Shown here: positions 12,139 through 23,119 of the stretch, piece by piece
Layout of the letters: every line of letters begins with the position of its first letter
Numbering within the stretch: the stretch's first letter is position 1
Assembly (NCBI GenBank): GCA_006384855.1
Contig: VCJN01001628.1
Location: 1-64,000, forward strand
DNA length: 64,000 bases
Direction of reading: 5' to 3'
Source of the DNA: Tetraselmis striata
Lineage: Eukaryota > Chlorophyta > Chlorodendrophyceae > Chlorodendrales > Chlorodendraceae
Program-made: the position numbers and the translations under genes
Notes under the pieces: model-generated
What the model was told of the DNA's origin: nothing
What the model saw: only the letters and a program-made list of their open reading frames with translations
Database searches by the model: none

Positions 12139-12491
12139 GGCTCACAGATTGAGCGCGAGCGCGTGTTCTCTCTTTTTGGTCTTATCACCATGCACTTGAG
12201 AAATAGAACGAACCTAGATAACAAGTCATGGGTGCCTGCGTCTTCGTTCAGAGGAACCATGACTTGGATGCCAAGGTCAGGGACCTACTGGCGTCGTACT
12301 ACGGGGAGGCTGCTTTCAGCGCCGTGGCGGCGGATCTACTCAAGCCATGCGGAAAGGATTGACTGGCCAGTCAAGTCCTTGAGGGCGAGGTCGAGGGCGA
12401 GGGGGTGGTCAGCCGCATTCAATGGGAAGCAGTGGAGTCCATGGTGGAGCAGTATGGAGCCGAGCCAGCGGATGAGGAGGCGGGGGGTTAG
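12139..12491 (+). pseudogene. hAT transposase C-terminal remnant
   Basis: 12151-12226 reads IERERVFSLFGLITMHLRNR, matching the hAT C-terminal dimerisation region (E-R-x-F-S ... R-x-R-L, known from Ac/Tam3-like transposases). The likely continuation is in another frame from 12228 (MGACVFVQRNHDLDAK..), which hits TGA at 12360-12362 and then stays open to TAG at 12489-12491 with an acidic tail. So there is one frameshift and one internal stop. The catalytic domain is not found upstream. Family assignment rests on this short motif only. Confidence 0.5.
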
Positions 12492-12726
12492 AGGGGTTTT
12501 TATGCCATCATGCTTTTTTACCCGTGTTTCACTATGCATGCGTTGGGACATCATCGTTGGACACAAACAAATGTACAGACAGTAGGCTTCTCCCCTCTGT
12601 AGGCAGGTACTTTAATGATATATTACATCTTCCACCACGATTGCTGCAATGCTGCTCCTCTGCATCCGCCATGGCTGCCCCTTTGCCCTTCACTGTCCCG
12701 CCCTTCTCTATCTGTAATCAGCAGTT

Positions 12727-12866
12727 TCAGTGCTACTGCAGCCTGCACTGCAGCATGCAGTATTGCAGCCTGTTGACTGCAGCCTGCATTGCAGCCTACC
12801 TGCAGCTTGCAGTACTGCAGTCTGCACTGTAGCCTTCAGTACTGTACAACAACCTGCAGTACCGGA
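12727..12866 (+). repeat. CTGCAG-rich irregular tandem repeat
   Basis: Same type as 11341-11438: alternating TGCAGCCTGCA and TGCAGTACTGCAG units over about 140 bp. Confidence 0.75.
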
Positions 12867-13143
12867 AAATGGACTGCAGCCCAACCCTGGTCGCAACGGC
12901 TTCTCCAGTATAGTACTAAGTACGGTTTGGGATTCAGCATCCTTGTTTTGCCAATATCCGGTCTTACCCCCCCCCTTTTCTGAGGGAGAAAGGCAGCTAA
13001 AACAACAAAGTTAGTTGTGATGGCCTTACTCAAATGGGCCGACGGCAAAACGGGTAGAGCAAACCTTTCCTGCCTGGTCAGTGCCGGGTATTTTGATGGC
13101 AATGTTTTAGACGGTGATCCAACCGTGTTAAATTCCATCACTA

Positions 13144-13315
13144 GCGCCTAATTAGTCTTTACTTACTTGCAGAATGTTTCGGCGATTTGCTTGTTGACTA
13201 CAACGGAGCGCCGCCTATCCAAGCCAGGGGTTTCCGTAAATGGATCGCTGCCTTAACGGCCGTCGTAGAGACGCTGCAAGGGTTTCGCTGTTTCCAGTAG
13301 TCCTGTCCCGGGGGG
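13144..13315 (-). repeat. dispersed repeat R1, copy C (inverted)
   Basis: Reverse complement is homologous to 1421-1572 and 1634-1790 (GAAACCCTTGCAGCGTC, ACGGCCGTTAAGGCAGCGAT). Its right end runs into a G-run at 13311-13340. Confidence 0.8.
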
Positions 13316-13905
13316 CGGGGGGGGGGGGGGGGGGGGGGGGTAGGGGAACAGGTGCCCAGGTACCGCCGTACCGGTACTACAGGTACCATTGCACCCATGG
13401 CCCTTGGTAGTAGTAGTGCAGTATGACCGTACCGCGCCTGTGCCTGCCGCTTGTGTGCGGCTGGTGTCACTTTTTGGTTACAGGGAGAGCGTCAAGAGCG
13501 GCTGGCGGCGGTGTAGTCGATCTTTTGGTACAGTAAATCCTTAGTACTGCTTTTATCGGCCTTTTCGTATTAATTCACAGCACCAGTACGACCTGCTGTA
13601 GGCAGGAGTAATCCTTAGGTACAGGCGGCAGCCGCTGCCGCGCGGCGCCGCAGCTTCTCGTTGTGACGGGGCAACACCTTCAGCTTGTTACGCCAGGGTT
13701 ACGCCCAGGAGTGTTACGCCAACTTGCGCTATAGCACAAAAAAGTCGCCGCTACATCATCAAGGGGGTGGCAGAGCTGCCGAAGTGCCTGAGGTGGGAAG
13801 CCATCAAGCCAGGGGTCAACTGGTATACCAAGGGGCAAGAGGTCAATCGGACTGGCCACGAGCGGACGGGCAGACCTAATATATACGCGGCGCGACGGGC
13901 GTAGG

Positions 13906-15873
13906 ATGTCCGAGGTGCCGGCTGTCGAAACGGAGCCGAGTGGCGCCGCCCCCGAGCCCTCTGCAACCTCTGCACCCCTGGACTCGTGGACCGGCGGGCC
14001 GGACGAGCCGGTGTACCGGGTGGCGCGGCAACAGCTACTATGGTGGGACGCGCGGTGCCGGCGAGGCAAAGAGGTGTGGGGCTTCTTCGTGACCACTAGC
14101 GGGGAGCACTTCGAGGAGGTGAACGGCCGCGGGAAGGGGCCGTCCGACCACCAGGTGGCGTGCTGGGTGTGTGACTTCATGAGCGACCCGGGGCAGCAGG
14201 AGAAGGGGCAGCTGCACCCGCTGCTGCACCGCCAAGAGACGAGCGCCACCCTCAGTGTCGATGCCGGCGAGGTGCCCCCCGATTTGGAGGCGGCGGCCGC
14301 GGCGGCTCTGCTGAGCTGGAAGGAGAAGCCCCCCTCGGTGCTCCCCCCCCCCCCCCCCCCCCCCCCCCCCGCCCCCAACAATCTTCCGGATTCCGTCCAC
14401 AACCCATTCTCACCGCGTTCACCCTCTTCCCTGGAATCACACATGGACCATGCAGTGACTATAAGTTGCCGTAGTTCAGTTGCCGTAGTGGGCGTTTACT
14501 TTTGCCTTTTCGGGTGATTTCCCCATCTGCAGCAGCTCGCTCACGTAACAAACGACTTGAATAGAACATCGCTGTATCAATTGAACCGTACCCGTACTAG
14601 CAATCCTTTTTTATTTGCAGAGAATTGTGTTTTGTCAACTCATTTGTCCTCCGGCCCGAGCGGTGCTGATGTAGGGGGCTGTGGTCTTGCTCGGCTGGCG
14701 CGCCAGGGGCGCGGGCTGACGGGCGGCCACAACCACGTGACACGCTACTGCTCAAAGTCTGGCATGGGCTGCCTGGCATTCCACGTCGCCAAGTGGCACC
14801 CGGTGGAGCTGGCCCAGCTCAAGGAGCTGCTCCGGGTGGAGCCACTGCCCACACTGCCGTCTGTGCGGCGCGGCCCCAAGCGCAAGGCGGACACGGCGGT
14901 GGCGGCCGCCACGCTGGGCGCGGCGGAGCTGGAGGGAGCTGAGGCATTGGAGGGGATGGCGGGGACAACGCAACGCCCGGGTCGCCGGCGCAAGAGCAAC
15001 CCCAGGGGCGGCAACGACTCCCCACCGGTGAGCCGGCCCACACGCCCCAACCCCACAGCCCCCCTCGCACGACATGCTGCAATGCGCCAGTTCACCGGGC
15101 TTGAGCGCGGCCGGCCTCCGGATGTGTGAGCACCCCCTATTGCGCTTGCAAAGTCGATAGCCGGCAGAAGTTTGCGCAACGTGCGTGAGAATGAATCTCC
15201 ATTGAATATATGGTATGATGCCCGTGTACAATTTGAATAGGTATACGTAACCGCTCCCCATGCGGGTACTAGTTGTACCAGAGGATGAGAGAGGAAAAGG
15301 GGGAGGGGTCATGAAACGGTCCTAAAAAGGAGAAGTGCAACCCGGCAGCAATGTCATATCGAATGATGCAGCCAACATGGCACTCTCGTGGAGTCAAACT
15401 ACCTAAAAATAAAACACGTGCCTACATATACGTGTTGAATATGTGCATCTCATACATACGGATATGTATCAGTACATGCACGTATACATCCTCCAAGCAT
15501 CCTCCGCGTGGCGACAGGCGCGCAGCTACGAGTCCTGTCCCATGGTGCTGCGGGATGGTGGCATTTCTCTGGGGAAGTGCCTGCGCGCGCCAGGCAGGAG
15601 CTGACCCTCCCCGCACTCGCACGCCCTCAGATGTCTCCGATGCCGAGTGGTGACAGTGCAGCGGTGGAGATCCAGCGCCTGCGTGCAGAGCTGCGCCAGG
15701 CCAAGTCCGACCTGAGCGCCGCGCGGCAGGAGCTGCAGAAGCAGCGCATGGTGCACCATCGGGCGATGGCGCGCGCCGGCAGCCATGCGGAGCATGTCAG
15801 CGCGCAGGCGCAGCTCATCCTGGGCATCGCGCAGTCCATCCAGGGCCTGGCGGAGGCCTCGGAGGCGAACTGA
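13906..15873 (+). CDS. BED-type zinc-finger protein with C-terminal coiled coil (three exons)
   Basis: Exons 13906..14337, 14707..15027 and 15631..15873 (TGA) join in phase 0 at both introns and give about 331 residues. Introns start GTGCTCCCC (then a C-run) and GTGAGC. Residues ~57-61 (VWGFF), C86/C89 (ACWVC) and H170/H175 (FHVAKWH) follow the BED-finger plan: aromatic start, Cx2C, Hx4H. A low-complexity acidic/Ala insertion and an intron separate the Cys and His pairs, so the spacing is unusually long. After the finger come a basic patch (GPKRKAD, GRRRKSN) and a final ~80 residues of heptad-like helix (VEIQRLRAELRQAKSDL). BED fingers bind DNA and are common in hAT transposases and genes domesticated from them. 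No transposase catalytic region is seen, so a nuclear DNA-binding role is inferred. 13680-13905 is a possible 5' UTR or earlier exon. Confidence 0.65.
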
Positions 15874-17742
15874 GTGGTGCGCTGCCACCGCGAGGGGAGG
15901 GGCATGCTGGCAGCGCAGACGCAGCAGCGCACGCATGGAGATGGCCGGCCCAGCCGGGGGTTGGGATGTCGGGTATGTGTGCTAGATTGCCATCGCTGAC
16001 AAGGAGGGTTTGAGCGGTTTAGATTTTTGCATCTGGCGGCTGCGATGAAGAGATCAGATGGGCTCTGCCGGGCTGACGGATAGACATTAGTATATGTCTC
16101 ATGCCTCTTGTTACCTGGCCATTGTTTCTCTACATGCTCCCCCCCCCCCCTCCCCGGACCAGCCCCCCGGGTGGGCCCGAACGTGGAACGATGAGGCGCT
16201 TTGCGGAGTTGTTGATTGTTTTGGGTCACCATCTACCTGTCTGGCTGGTTGGGACCCTCCCGGTGGATAGTTGTGGTTGCAGAATGAGCTCGCGATCAGC
16301 CGAGCGGCTTGCTGCACGACTGCGCTCAGTGGAGGCTGCAGTTTGATGCGCGGCGGCCGTGGCATAGCGCCGCCGAAGCACCTGAACACATAGTTATCAT
16401 ACCTGCTGACGAGTGCAGCGCTGTGAAGAGTGTGATGCCATTGCCGGAAATGGTATGTACCCGCACATACCCGAAAATCAAGTGGCATGCGTCATGTGCA
16501 AGCGCGATGTCGGATTTTAATTTTGATACCACCTTCGCACTGCCATGTAAGACTCTTCCGGCCTTATCCCCTGCCGAGCCTCGGCTCAGTCAAGGGGTTC
16601 TCAGTTCTCAGCGCCCCCTTCCCCTTCCGCCCCCCAGTGTAGTACGGGGCGGATAGTACAGTAGGTGGGTACCTGTCGCAGCCATTTTTTTTTCATTATT
16701 CCGGAGGGTATCATGGGGGTGTTGCTTCTTCTTATTTGGATTTTCCTCAGTGACTACCGGCACAGCATTTCTTCGGTAGGATCCCAAACGACGCAACGTG
16801 TAGCAGTATAGGGTGTTGGGAGACTGGGGTCCACGCAACCCTAGGCATCTCAAACCCTAGCACCGGCACCATGATTCCTACCCATGTACGGCACTCTGTT
16901 GTGGTCTAGCATCAGTTCCTCCTGTGCTCACCAAAACATATAGGGAATTAGTATATAGTTTCTCATCTCGGCTGAGAGGCAGATATAAATGTCCATGTGC
17001 GGCGATCTTGTAAGCAAGCACTTTTCCCAGTCCTAAGCCCTTCCTGTGGTATTAATCAGGCGTGTTTTGTCATTGACCGGCTCACCGCCCACCGGCGCCC
17101 GTCGGCCTGTTCGTCTCGCCCTCTCTGCTGGGGCGACCTGTCCTTCTGACTTAGGTTCTCACCAGTTCTTCTGAGCTAGGCTCTCTATATTTTCTCCCTG
17201 ACATCATGCGTGGTCATCAAGGCCTCTGGACCTACCTCGACTCCTGCCGACTCACTGGTGGTCAGCCGGTCGGTCTGCATCCCCCTCCCTATCTGTCACC
17301 TATCAGTTCATAATCTCCTAAGGATTATCTACGGGTACTCCACAAATGGGGGTAGGCATGATGTATTGACGGTAAAAATCGTACTCTGGCCCTGCTGGTG
17401 ATTCAGGAGAATCTGTATTCAAAATCAGTCCTTACGCGGACGTTCTTCGCCTCTTCCGAAAGCTCGTAAGGGTTACGACGTCGTTACGACACCTAATCCT
17501 TACCAACTGTGCGATTTCAACGGTCCGCAGGGCGGCCTGGGCCCCCGTCGCGCGGCTTCTCGCGGCTTCGAGTGACGGCGTGACGACAGGGTGACGGAGC
17601 GGCGGCCACTCAACTCTTTCTGTGGCTCAGAACGTGTCGCTCGAGATTGGGATATATTTCGTCTGTCACCGTCGACACCACTAAACCTCACACAGTCGCA
17701 CGCTCCCCTTGTCCTCCTCGCTTTCGCTTGCTGCACAACGTC
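15874..17742. other. intergenic, no gene recognised
   Basis: 3' flank of the BED-finger gene and 5' flank of the rubredoxin-like gene. Only short unbiased open frames and one C-run (16140-16151). The last ~150 bp before 17743 are C/T-rich and probably include the rubredoxin-like gene's 5' UTR. Confidence 0.5.
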
Positions 17743-18048
17743 ATGTTTGCTACCGCTCAGCCTATGCGTGCCTCAAAGGCTTCCTTCGCGGGAGCTCCCA
17801 TCCGCCTCGCGCGCCAGCAGCGCGCCAGCGTCTCCCGCCGGGCCGTCGCGACGCAGGCGCTGTTCACCAAGAAGAAGGCCGTCGCCGCCGACACGTACGT
17901 TTGCCGCGTCTGTGGCTACACGCATACCAAGGGTGAGCTGCCCGGGAAGTGCCCCGAGTGCGGCTTCCCCAAGGCCGTGTTCAAGAAGCAGGAGCCCAAG
18001 GGCAAGGCTGCCGAGGAGCCCAAGAAGAAGTTCCTGGGTCTATTTTAG
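17743..18048 (+). CDS. plastid-targeted rubredoxin-like protein
   Basis: Single-exon frame of 101 residues from ATG 17743 to TAG. Residues 1 to about 40 are rich in Ala/Ser/Arg with almost no acidic residues (MFATAQPMRASKASFAG...), typical of a chloroplast transit peptide. Residues ~52-80 hold CRVCGY and CPECG, two CxxCG knuckles that bind one iron in rubredoxin-type folds. The short loop between them (about 12 residues) and the ELPGKCPECGFPKAVF ending resemble the compact rubredoxin domain of rubrerythrins more than classical rubredoxins. The tail is Lys-rich and ends KKKFLGLF. Codons are strongly GC3-biased. Role: probably an electron carrier or iron protein in the plastid (inferred). Intronless, no operon context. 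Confidence 0.85.
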   Translation: MFATAQPMRASKASFAGAPIRLARQQRASVSRRAVATQALFTKKKAVAADTYVCRVCGYTHTKGELPGKCPECGFPKAVFKKQEPKGKAAEEPKKKFLGLF

Positions 18049-19815
18049 GCCGTGGCTGCGCCCCTGGCAGGCGTACCCGTATGCTGATGGTCTTGGTCTA
18101 GCGCAGGACTGAGTCGATAGGTAGAAACCGCCTTCGCGCCTCGACTCCCGGCATACTGCAGCAGCGGCGGACGCAACCGCTTTAGCGCGGCGATTTTCTT
18201 TCAGGCTAGTCATAGACTCATAGTATTCCTCTTTAATCCACGCCGGCACATTTTATCGATACATACATTTGCCAGGCGCTGGTGTCGTTGCCCCGTGCAC
18301 CTCGATGAGCAGATTTCCGCTTCCATGACTATATTAATCCAGCAGCATTCAACCCCAATATGCTTACATTGCCATATCATGATCGGAGCACAAGCGAGAT
18401 GCCCCAGGGATGGTGCCGCTTGCTGCATGCAAATGTGTGGGTGCTGCTCGAACATGAGCTCGAAATTCACCGGGACTGCGAGCAGGAGAAAGTTGGACGG
18501 TTCTCGCTGTACTTACTGCATCACCATGGCTCACCTGGGCCGCAATAATCCGGTGTGGTGCTGTGAGGGCTTGTCACCGTCTGTCCTGTATGTGTGGAAC
18601 TAAGGCCGTGCGGCTTGCCACAGCCCCGGCGTTAAGTTCAACAAGGCGCGTGGCGCTATGTGTGTATCTACAAGTATGAATGTAATGACGGAGAGGGTAC
18701 GTACGGATATCTCTACATGTTTCGCAGCTGGTGTACACCCTGTATTTGCTGTATGCAGGAGGCACACTCGGAGCAAAAAGAAAATATGAAAGAGCTCATT
18801 TGCACTCTTCTGACTTGCCGTATGTCTACAGCATAACCCCTCCCCCCCCCCCTACAATAGCGCAGGCTGCTCAGCACGGGTGGCTTTGTGGCCCCTTGGC
18901 GGGTATGTGCCGGCTGACAGGGAGCGTACCTACTCGTACCAGCGGCATGCTGGGATCATTTCTGCCCAATTGCTGTTTGCACTGCCATGTTGGCGATTGT
19001 TCAGCCAATGACAGATAGTTCCCTGTGCCCTTCAACGCACGGCCCTTGCACACTTCTAGCTCTCGGTAAGGTAAGGCGGAAGGACATTGAGGTGCGAACA
19101 TCGTTTCCTACTCACACGCACGGACGCACTCTTGCCATTTTAAAGCTTGAGATGGTATTGTTTGCATTTGTTTGCTGTTAGTGCACGCACATAGCAGACA
19201 GATATCCATTAATATGGATGTGTAGATGTACTTGTACGGATGCCGACGCACCTGTGACTTTCCATGAATGAAATAATCCTCAATCCTCAGGTTGGGGTCA
19301 CATGCAAGCTACATGAACATTCATGATACTTTTGTCTCATTTCACCTCCGACAGGTAGGCCAAGAGGGCAGGTTGTTATTCGCAGTGCTCTTATTGACGC
19401 GTCAGCACTCGTAATTATTATTGTATTAGACATGTATACATGACATATATTCATAATATATATACATATATATACATACATATATATGTATAAAAATATG
19501 AATATGTATACATAATAAATATATATGTATACACATAAATATATAAATATATAAATATATAAAAGGATTGTTGTTCCTTATTGCTGCAGGCAGTGCAACA
19601 GCGCTTCTGCAATCACATCATCTTCACGTCCCCAGCATGGCAGACTATGTGCACATGCCCGGACAAGGACTGTGGTTTCTCTGCTGTCATGCGCAACGTA
19701 GATATCTACAAAGTAGTTGTTACAGATTGAAAATTCATGTGCAGTGACTAGAAAATGTTATGGACTGTGGGGCACAAGTGCAGTGTAAACGTATGTCCTC
19801 GCGTCGGGCGGGGCA
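18049..19815. other. no gene recognised; contains an AT-rich block
   Basis: No biased reading frame. A TA-rich block at 19430-19566 stands out in this GC-rich window. Confidence 0.5.
19430..19566. repeat. AT-rich (TA/ATATAC) low-complexity block
   Basis: About 135 bp made almost entirely of A and T with TATACATA-type alternation. Confidence 0.85.
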
Positions 19816-19819
19816 TGCT

Positions 19820-20409
19820 TCAGAAGTCGTCGCCGTAGGCGTCCTCATTCTCCACTGCCATGGTCACATTGAGCTGCTACGACGCCTCGCTGTACTTCAT
19901 CTCCATGCTCAGCACACCGAGCGGCACGCTGCGCAGCTTCCCGACCTGGGCAAAAGCAGGCCCCGCCGCCAAAGCCGAAGCCTCGGGTGGGAACGCCCCC
20001 CTTTGCCAAAAGCTCGCCGTTCAGCATGTTGATCGTTTTTCACCGAGCAGTGAGCGCGCCTCCTCCGCGCAGTACCGCTTGATGCAGACCTGTTGGCACA
20101 GAGAAGGCCGGATTTAAGGCCTCGACATCAATAACATGGACCGTAGCATTATACGTGTTGCTCTGCGTCTCAATGGCGTAAGTGGGAGGGGCGCCGGTGC
20201 GTACAACCGTGCGTGCGTGAGGAAGGTGCGCGGGGGGGCCAGGGGGGGGGAAGGGGGGGCTTGGAGTTGGGCTTGTTCTTGGGGGTGGGCTGGATGAGCT
20301 TGCCGCCGACGAAAATTGCGTAGAACTCGGCCATGATCAGGTCCTGCGCCTTGGCCTCCCGGTTGGTGGTTCGTAGCCACCGTGAAACTTCACGCACGCT
20401 GCGGTGCAT
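19820..20409 (-). pseudogene. remnant or unresolved exons of an unidentified gene
   Basis: Three GC3-biased pieces lie in order on the minus strand. About 20370-20285 reads EAKAQDLIMAEFYAIFVGGK; about 20092-20050 reads VCIKRYCAEEARSLLG; about 19955-19820 reads VGKLRSVPLGVLSMEMKYSE and then, after one TAG, LNVTMAVENEDAYGDDF and a stop. Acceptor-like CAG precedes the second and third pieces, and GT follows the second. The internal TAG and unmatched phases argue for decay or a missing exon. I do not recognise the family. Confidence 0.35.
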
Positions 20410-20615
20410 TTGGTGTTGCCAGGGATACAGGGGGCGTCAGAAGGAGCGTTTATTTTGAAGCGAACCGTCGATCCGAGGGACCTACGGTTTAACGCAAATA
20501 CATGTTCTAGAGCAATATATTATTTAGCGTCGAAATCAATCGCGGCTAGAGCGAAAGACCGTTACATTTATAGCGGGCGATCGCGAAAATAATGAACGGA
20601 TTGTAATTCTAATAT

Positions 20616-21712
20616 GGTGGCTTCGCGTCATATTGGGCGTGAAATTGCGTTGTCCGCACAGCCCGCCACGTCGCCGTGCCGGTCTAGTCAGCATGTAATC
20701 GTTACTACATTCCATCTCAGCACCCCGCGGCCCGCCGTATACATCTGTGGCACAGCGGCATCTCTCCGGCACCACTTCACCCGGACCCTCCGCCGTCTGC
20801 GGCAAGCACCACTGCATCGCACACCCAGCATGATCATCAGGCGGGTAGGCAATGGCCGACAACAGAAAGAGGCGTTTTATGGCGTCAAGGCAGTCGTCGC
20901 AATTTTCGGTCTCAGCACTCGGAGACCGCCGCTCGCAGCCGTGGCCCTGACCCATGCACGTTATCAAGCACATCCGGCGCCTACATCACATGCGCCAGCA
21001 TGCATCCAGAGCGTGGCTGGCCCACCTTAGCAAGCTCAACCTGTCCCTATCTGACGAGCGTCAGAGCGAGCGGCCGTTTCATGATACATACCGTGTAAAA
21101 CCTCGCGAATTCGAAGAGATACTCACGGGGCTGCATGTGCCCGACGTCATGCGCTACCCGAGCCGTGGTGCGAAGCTCAAGGGGACTATGGGGATGATAG
21201 GGATTGCCGACGGATCTCGGCGGCGTGTACTAACTAGCGCAGAGATCCAGCGCACGTCTTGCTCCCACCGCCTCTTGCACTCCTTGGCCGAGGCTTTCGC
21301 GGGCTTTCCGGCCACACCAGGGGGTGCAAAGGTCTTGCATGTAGCCGATATGGCGACAGCTATAGCGTGCGGCTGCGGATGGGGATGCGGGTGCGCTGCG
21401 AGCCGGCGCTGGGTGGGCCGTTTAAAATGGCGACTGAGCGAGCCGCTCGGCTATGACTACTGGATGGTCGGAGGCGGGGGGGGGGGGAGGGGGGGGGGGG
21501 GCGTAGCCCCCAGCAGTACAATTCAGTTCTGCCCAATCTGAAAATCTCGGATGGATTTGCCACTCCAATATCACACCCAATATGCCCGGTAGGTCCGCCC
21601 AACATGAGCTCATATTGGGCGGACCGGTCTGCGCAATTGGGTCGTACAAAGGGTGTCCGCGCTGACGTGTCACGCCGATGCGGACGCCACGCCCAATATG
21701 ACGCGAAGCCCC
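20616..21712. mobile_element. 1.1-kb element with ~25-bp inverted ends, possibly PIF/Harbinger-like
   Basis: The left end (GGTGGCTTCGCGTCATATTG..) and right end (..CAATATGACGCGAAGCCCCC) are inverted repeats of about 25 bp with one or two mismatches. TTA follows the right end but no clean duplicate is on the left (TAT). Inside, a plus-strand frame from about 20987 reads SERPFHDTYRVKPREFEEIL.., similar in feel to the start of Harbinger-type transposases. It loses codon bias after about 21200 and has no DDE triad that I can see. A near-perfect 34-bp palindrome sits at 21591-21624. Confidence 0.45.
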
Positions 21713-21761
21713 CTTAACTACTCGATACAGCGATTAATACATGTAGCGATTGCGCGACGCG

Positions 21762-22249
21762 TTAACGCGTATCACCGACGCATATCTTTGGCCTTTTTTG
21801 TTTTGCGGCAGTCGCGAGCTTCTTCAAAACCATGTCCTTGCGCTTCGCTGTCTTCGGTGCAGCCGCAGCCGGGGCTGCCCGAGCTACCTTCGCCTCGGCA
21901 CCTGCAGCTGCCGGCTCGGCCGCTTTGCGCTCGTTGGCCGTTCCATGCGAGCCTCCACCTCGCGCAGCCAGCTCAATCCGCCACAAACATTTCCGCGGAC
22001 ACGTCGGCATCCGGCAGGTTGTCCACCGTTGAAAGGTTCATCTTCATGCCGGAGGGAAGGGTACGCTCTTGCTCCGCGACCGATGGCTGTGTATGGGTGA
22101 AGACGGCGGCGGTCGGCGTCTTGCTGCCAACCGGCGCGGCAGCGGTCGACGTTGAGGTCGTGTTGGTAGCGTCCGCACGCACACCTGCAGTAGTGTCCGC
22201 AATCGTGGCGGCCAAGGTAAAGGTCGGGCCGCAGCCGGCGGGCTAGCAT
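21762..22249 (-). CDS. Ala/Lys-rich candidate protein, frameshifted or spliced
   Basis: The upper part (to about 21976) reads GMKMNLSTVDNLPDADVSAEMFVAD and then a TGA. One base away a second frame continues ELAARGGGSHGTANERKAAE... to a Lys-rich end (TAKRKDMVLKKLATAAKQKR) and TGA at 21762. Both parts have GC-rich codons and similar low-complexity composition, so they probably belong to one protein broken by a one-base indel or a very short intron. The start is not defined. No family recognised. Confidence 0.35.
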
Positions 22250-23119
22250 TAGCGGGGCTTGACGACCAAGAGCGCTTGGGGATTGTCTTCAACTATGAAG
22301 TGATGCCATGCGGCAAGCAACGTCGTTGGCAGAACACGGCCAAGCAAGGTGAAGGGCATTCACGATGTGTTTTAGTCGTTTACGGAAGACTTCACTCGCA
22401 CATAGGGAGCCCCTCCCCCTGAAGACAAAATTTTAAAAAAATGCTCGTGGCGCGTGATGCTCATCCACTTCCGCCTTCTTCTGTTGCTGCCGTTGTGTGG
22501 CGAGGACATTTGTTGCTCGAGTATATTCAATTCCGAATTTGAATTCGTAATGAATGCAAATATTCTGCCGTACTACCTCGTATGGGAAGCAGCAAAGCAC
22601 AAGTACCAGTCGCGCTGCTGTACTGATACGCGGACGAAATCATCACGACTGTACAGGTACTGGTGCTCGTACGAAATACAGCAAAGGGCCAGTAGTAATG
22701 CCAGTATTATATAACGCATTATTATATACCTACCCATAAACACTAGTACCTGTAATCTGGTACCTGTAATACTATCACAGCCAGTAGCGTAGCCGTTGGG
22801 CGGCAGCCCCATATGCGTACGGGGCGTCCCCGTATGAATACAGAGCCAGAATGGGGCGCCTCGATTATATATGGGGCTGATATATCCTGACCACACAAGT
22901 CAGGTAGGTATGCGGGCAGTCCCGTAAGCATACTCCCGCGAATTACAAGCCCCCCCTCCCCAGTGAGCTCCCCCCCCCCCCCCTATCGGCCCAACCCGGT
23001 GGTGCCCCTCTAGCTCATGCTCCCCCATGTGCCCCGCGCACGCATCCCCCTTCCGCCGGCCCCGGATCTCTTACCCCTAATGCCGATATCCACCGACGGC
23101 GTAGCTCGACGCCAAACGG

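Noticed and set aside
19845-20027. Cytochrome P450 heme-binding-like peptide FGGGACFCPGR on the minus strand
   Set aside because: It matches F-x-x-G-x-x-x-C-x-G, but the neighbouring frame has far better codon bias over the same bases, and no other P450 motif (ExxR, I-helix) is nearby.
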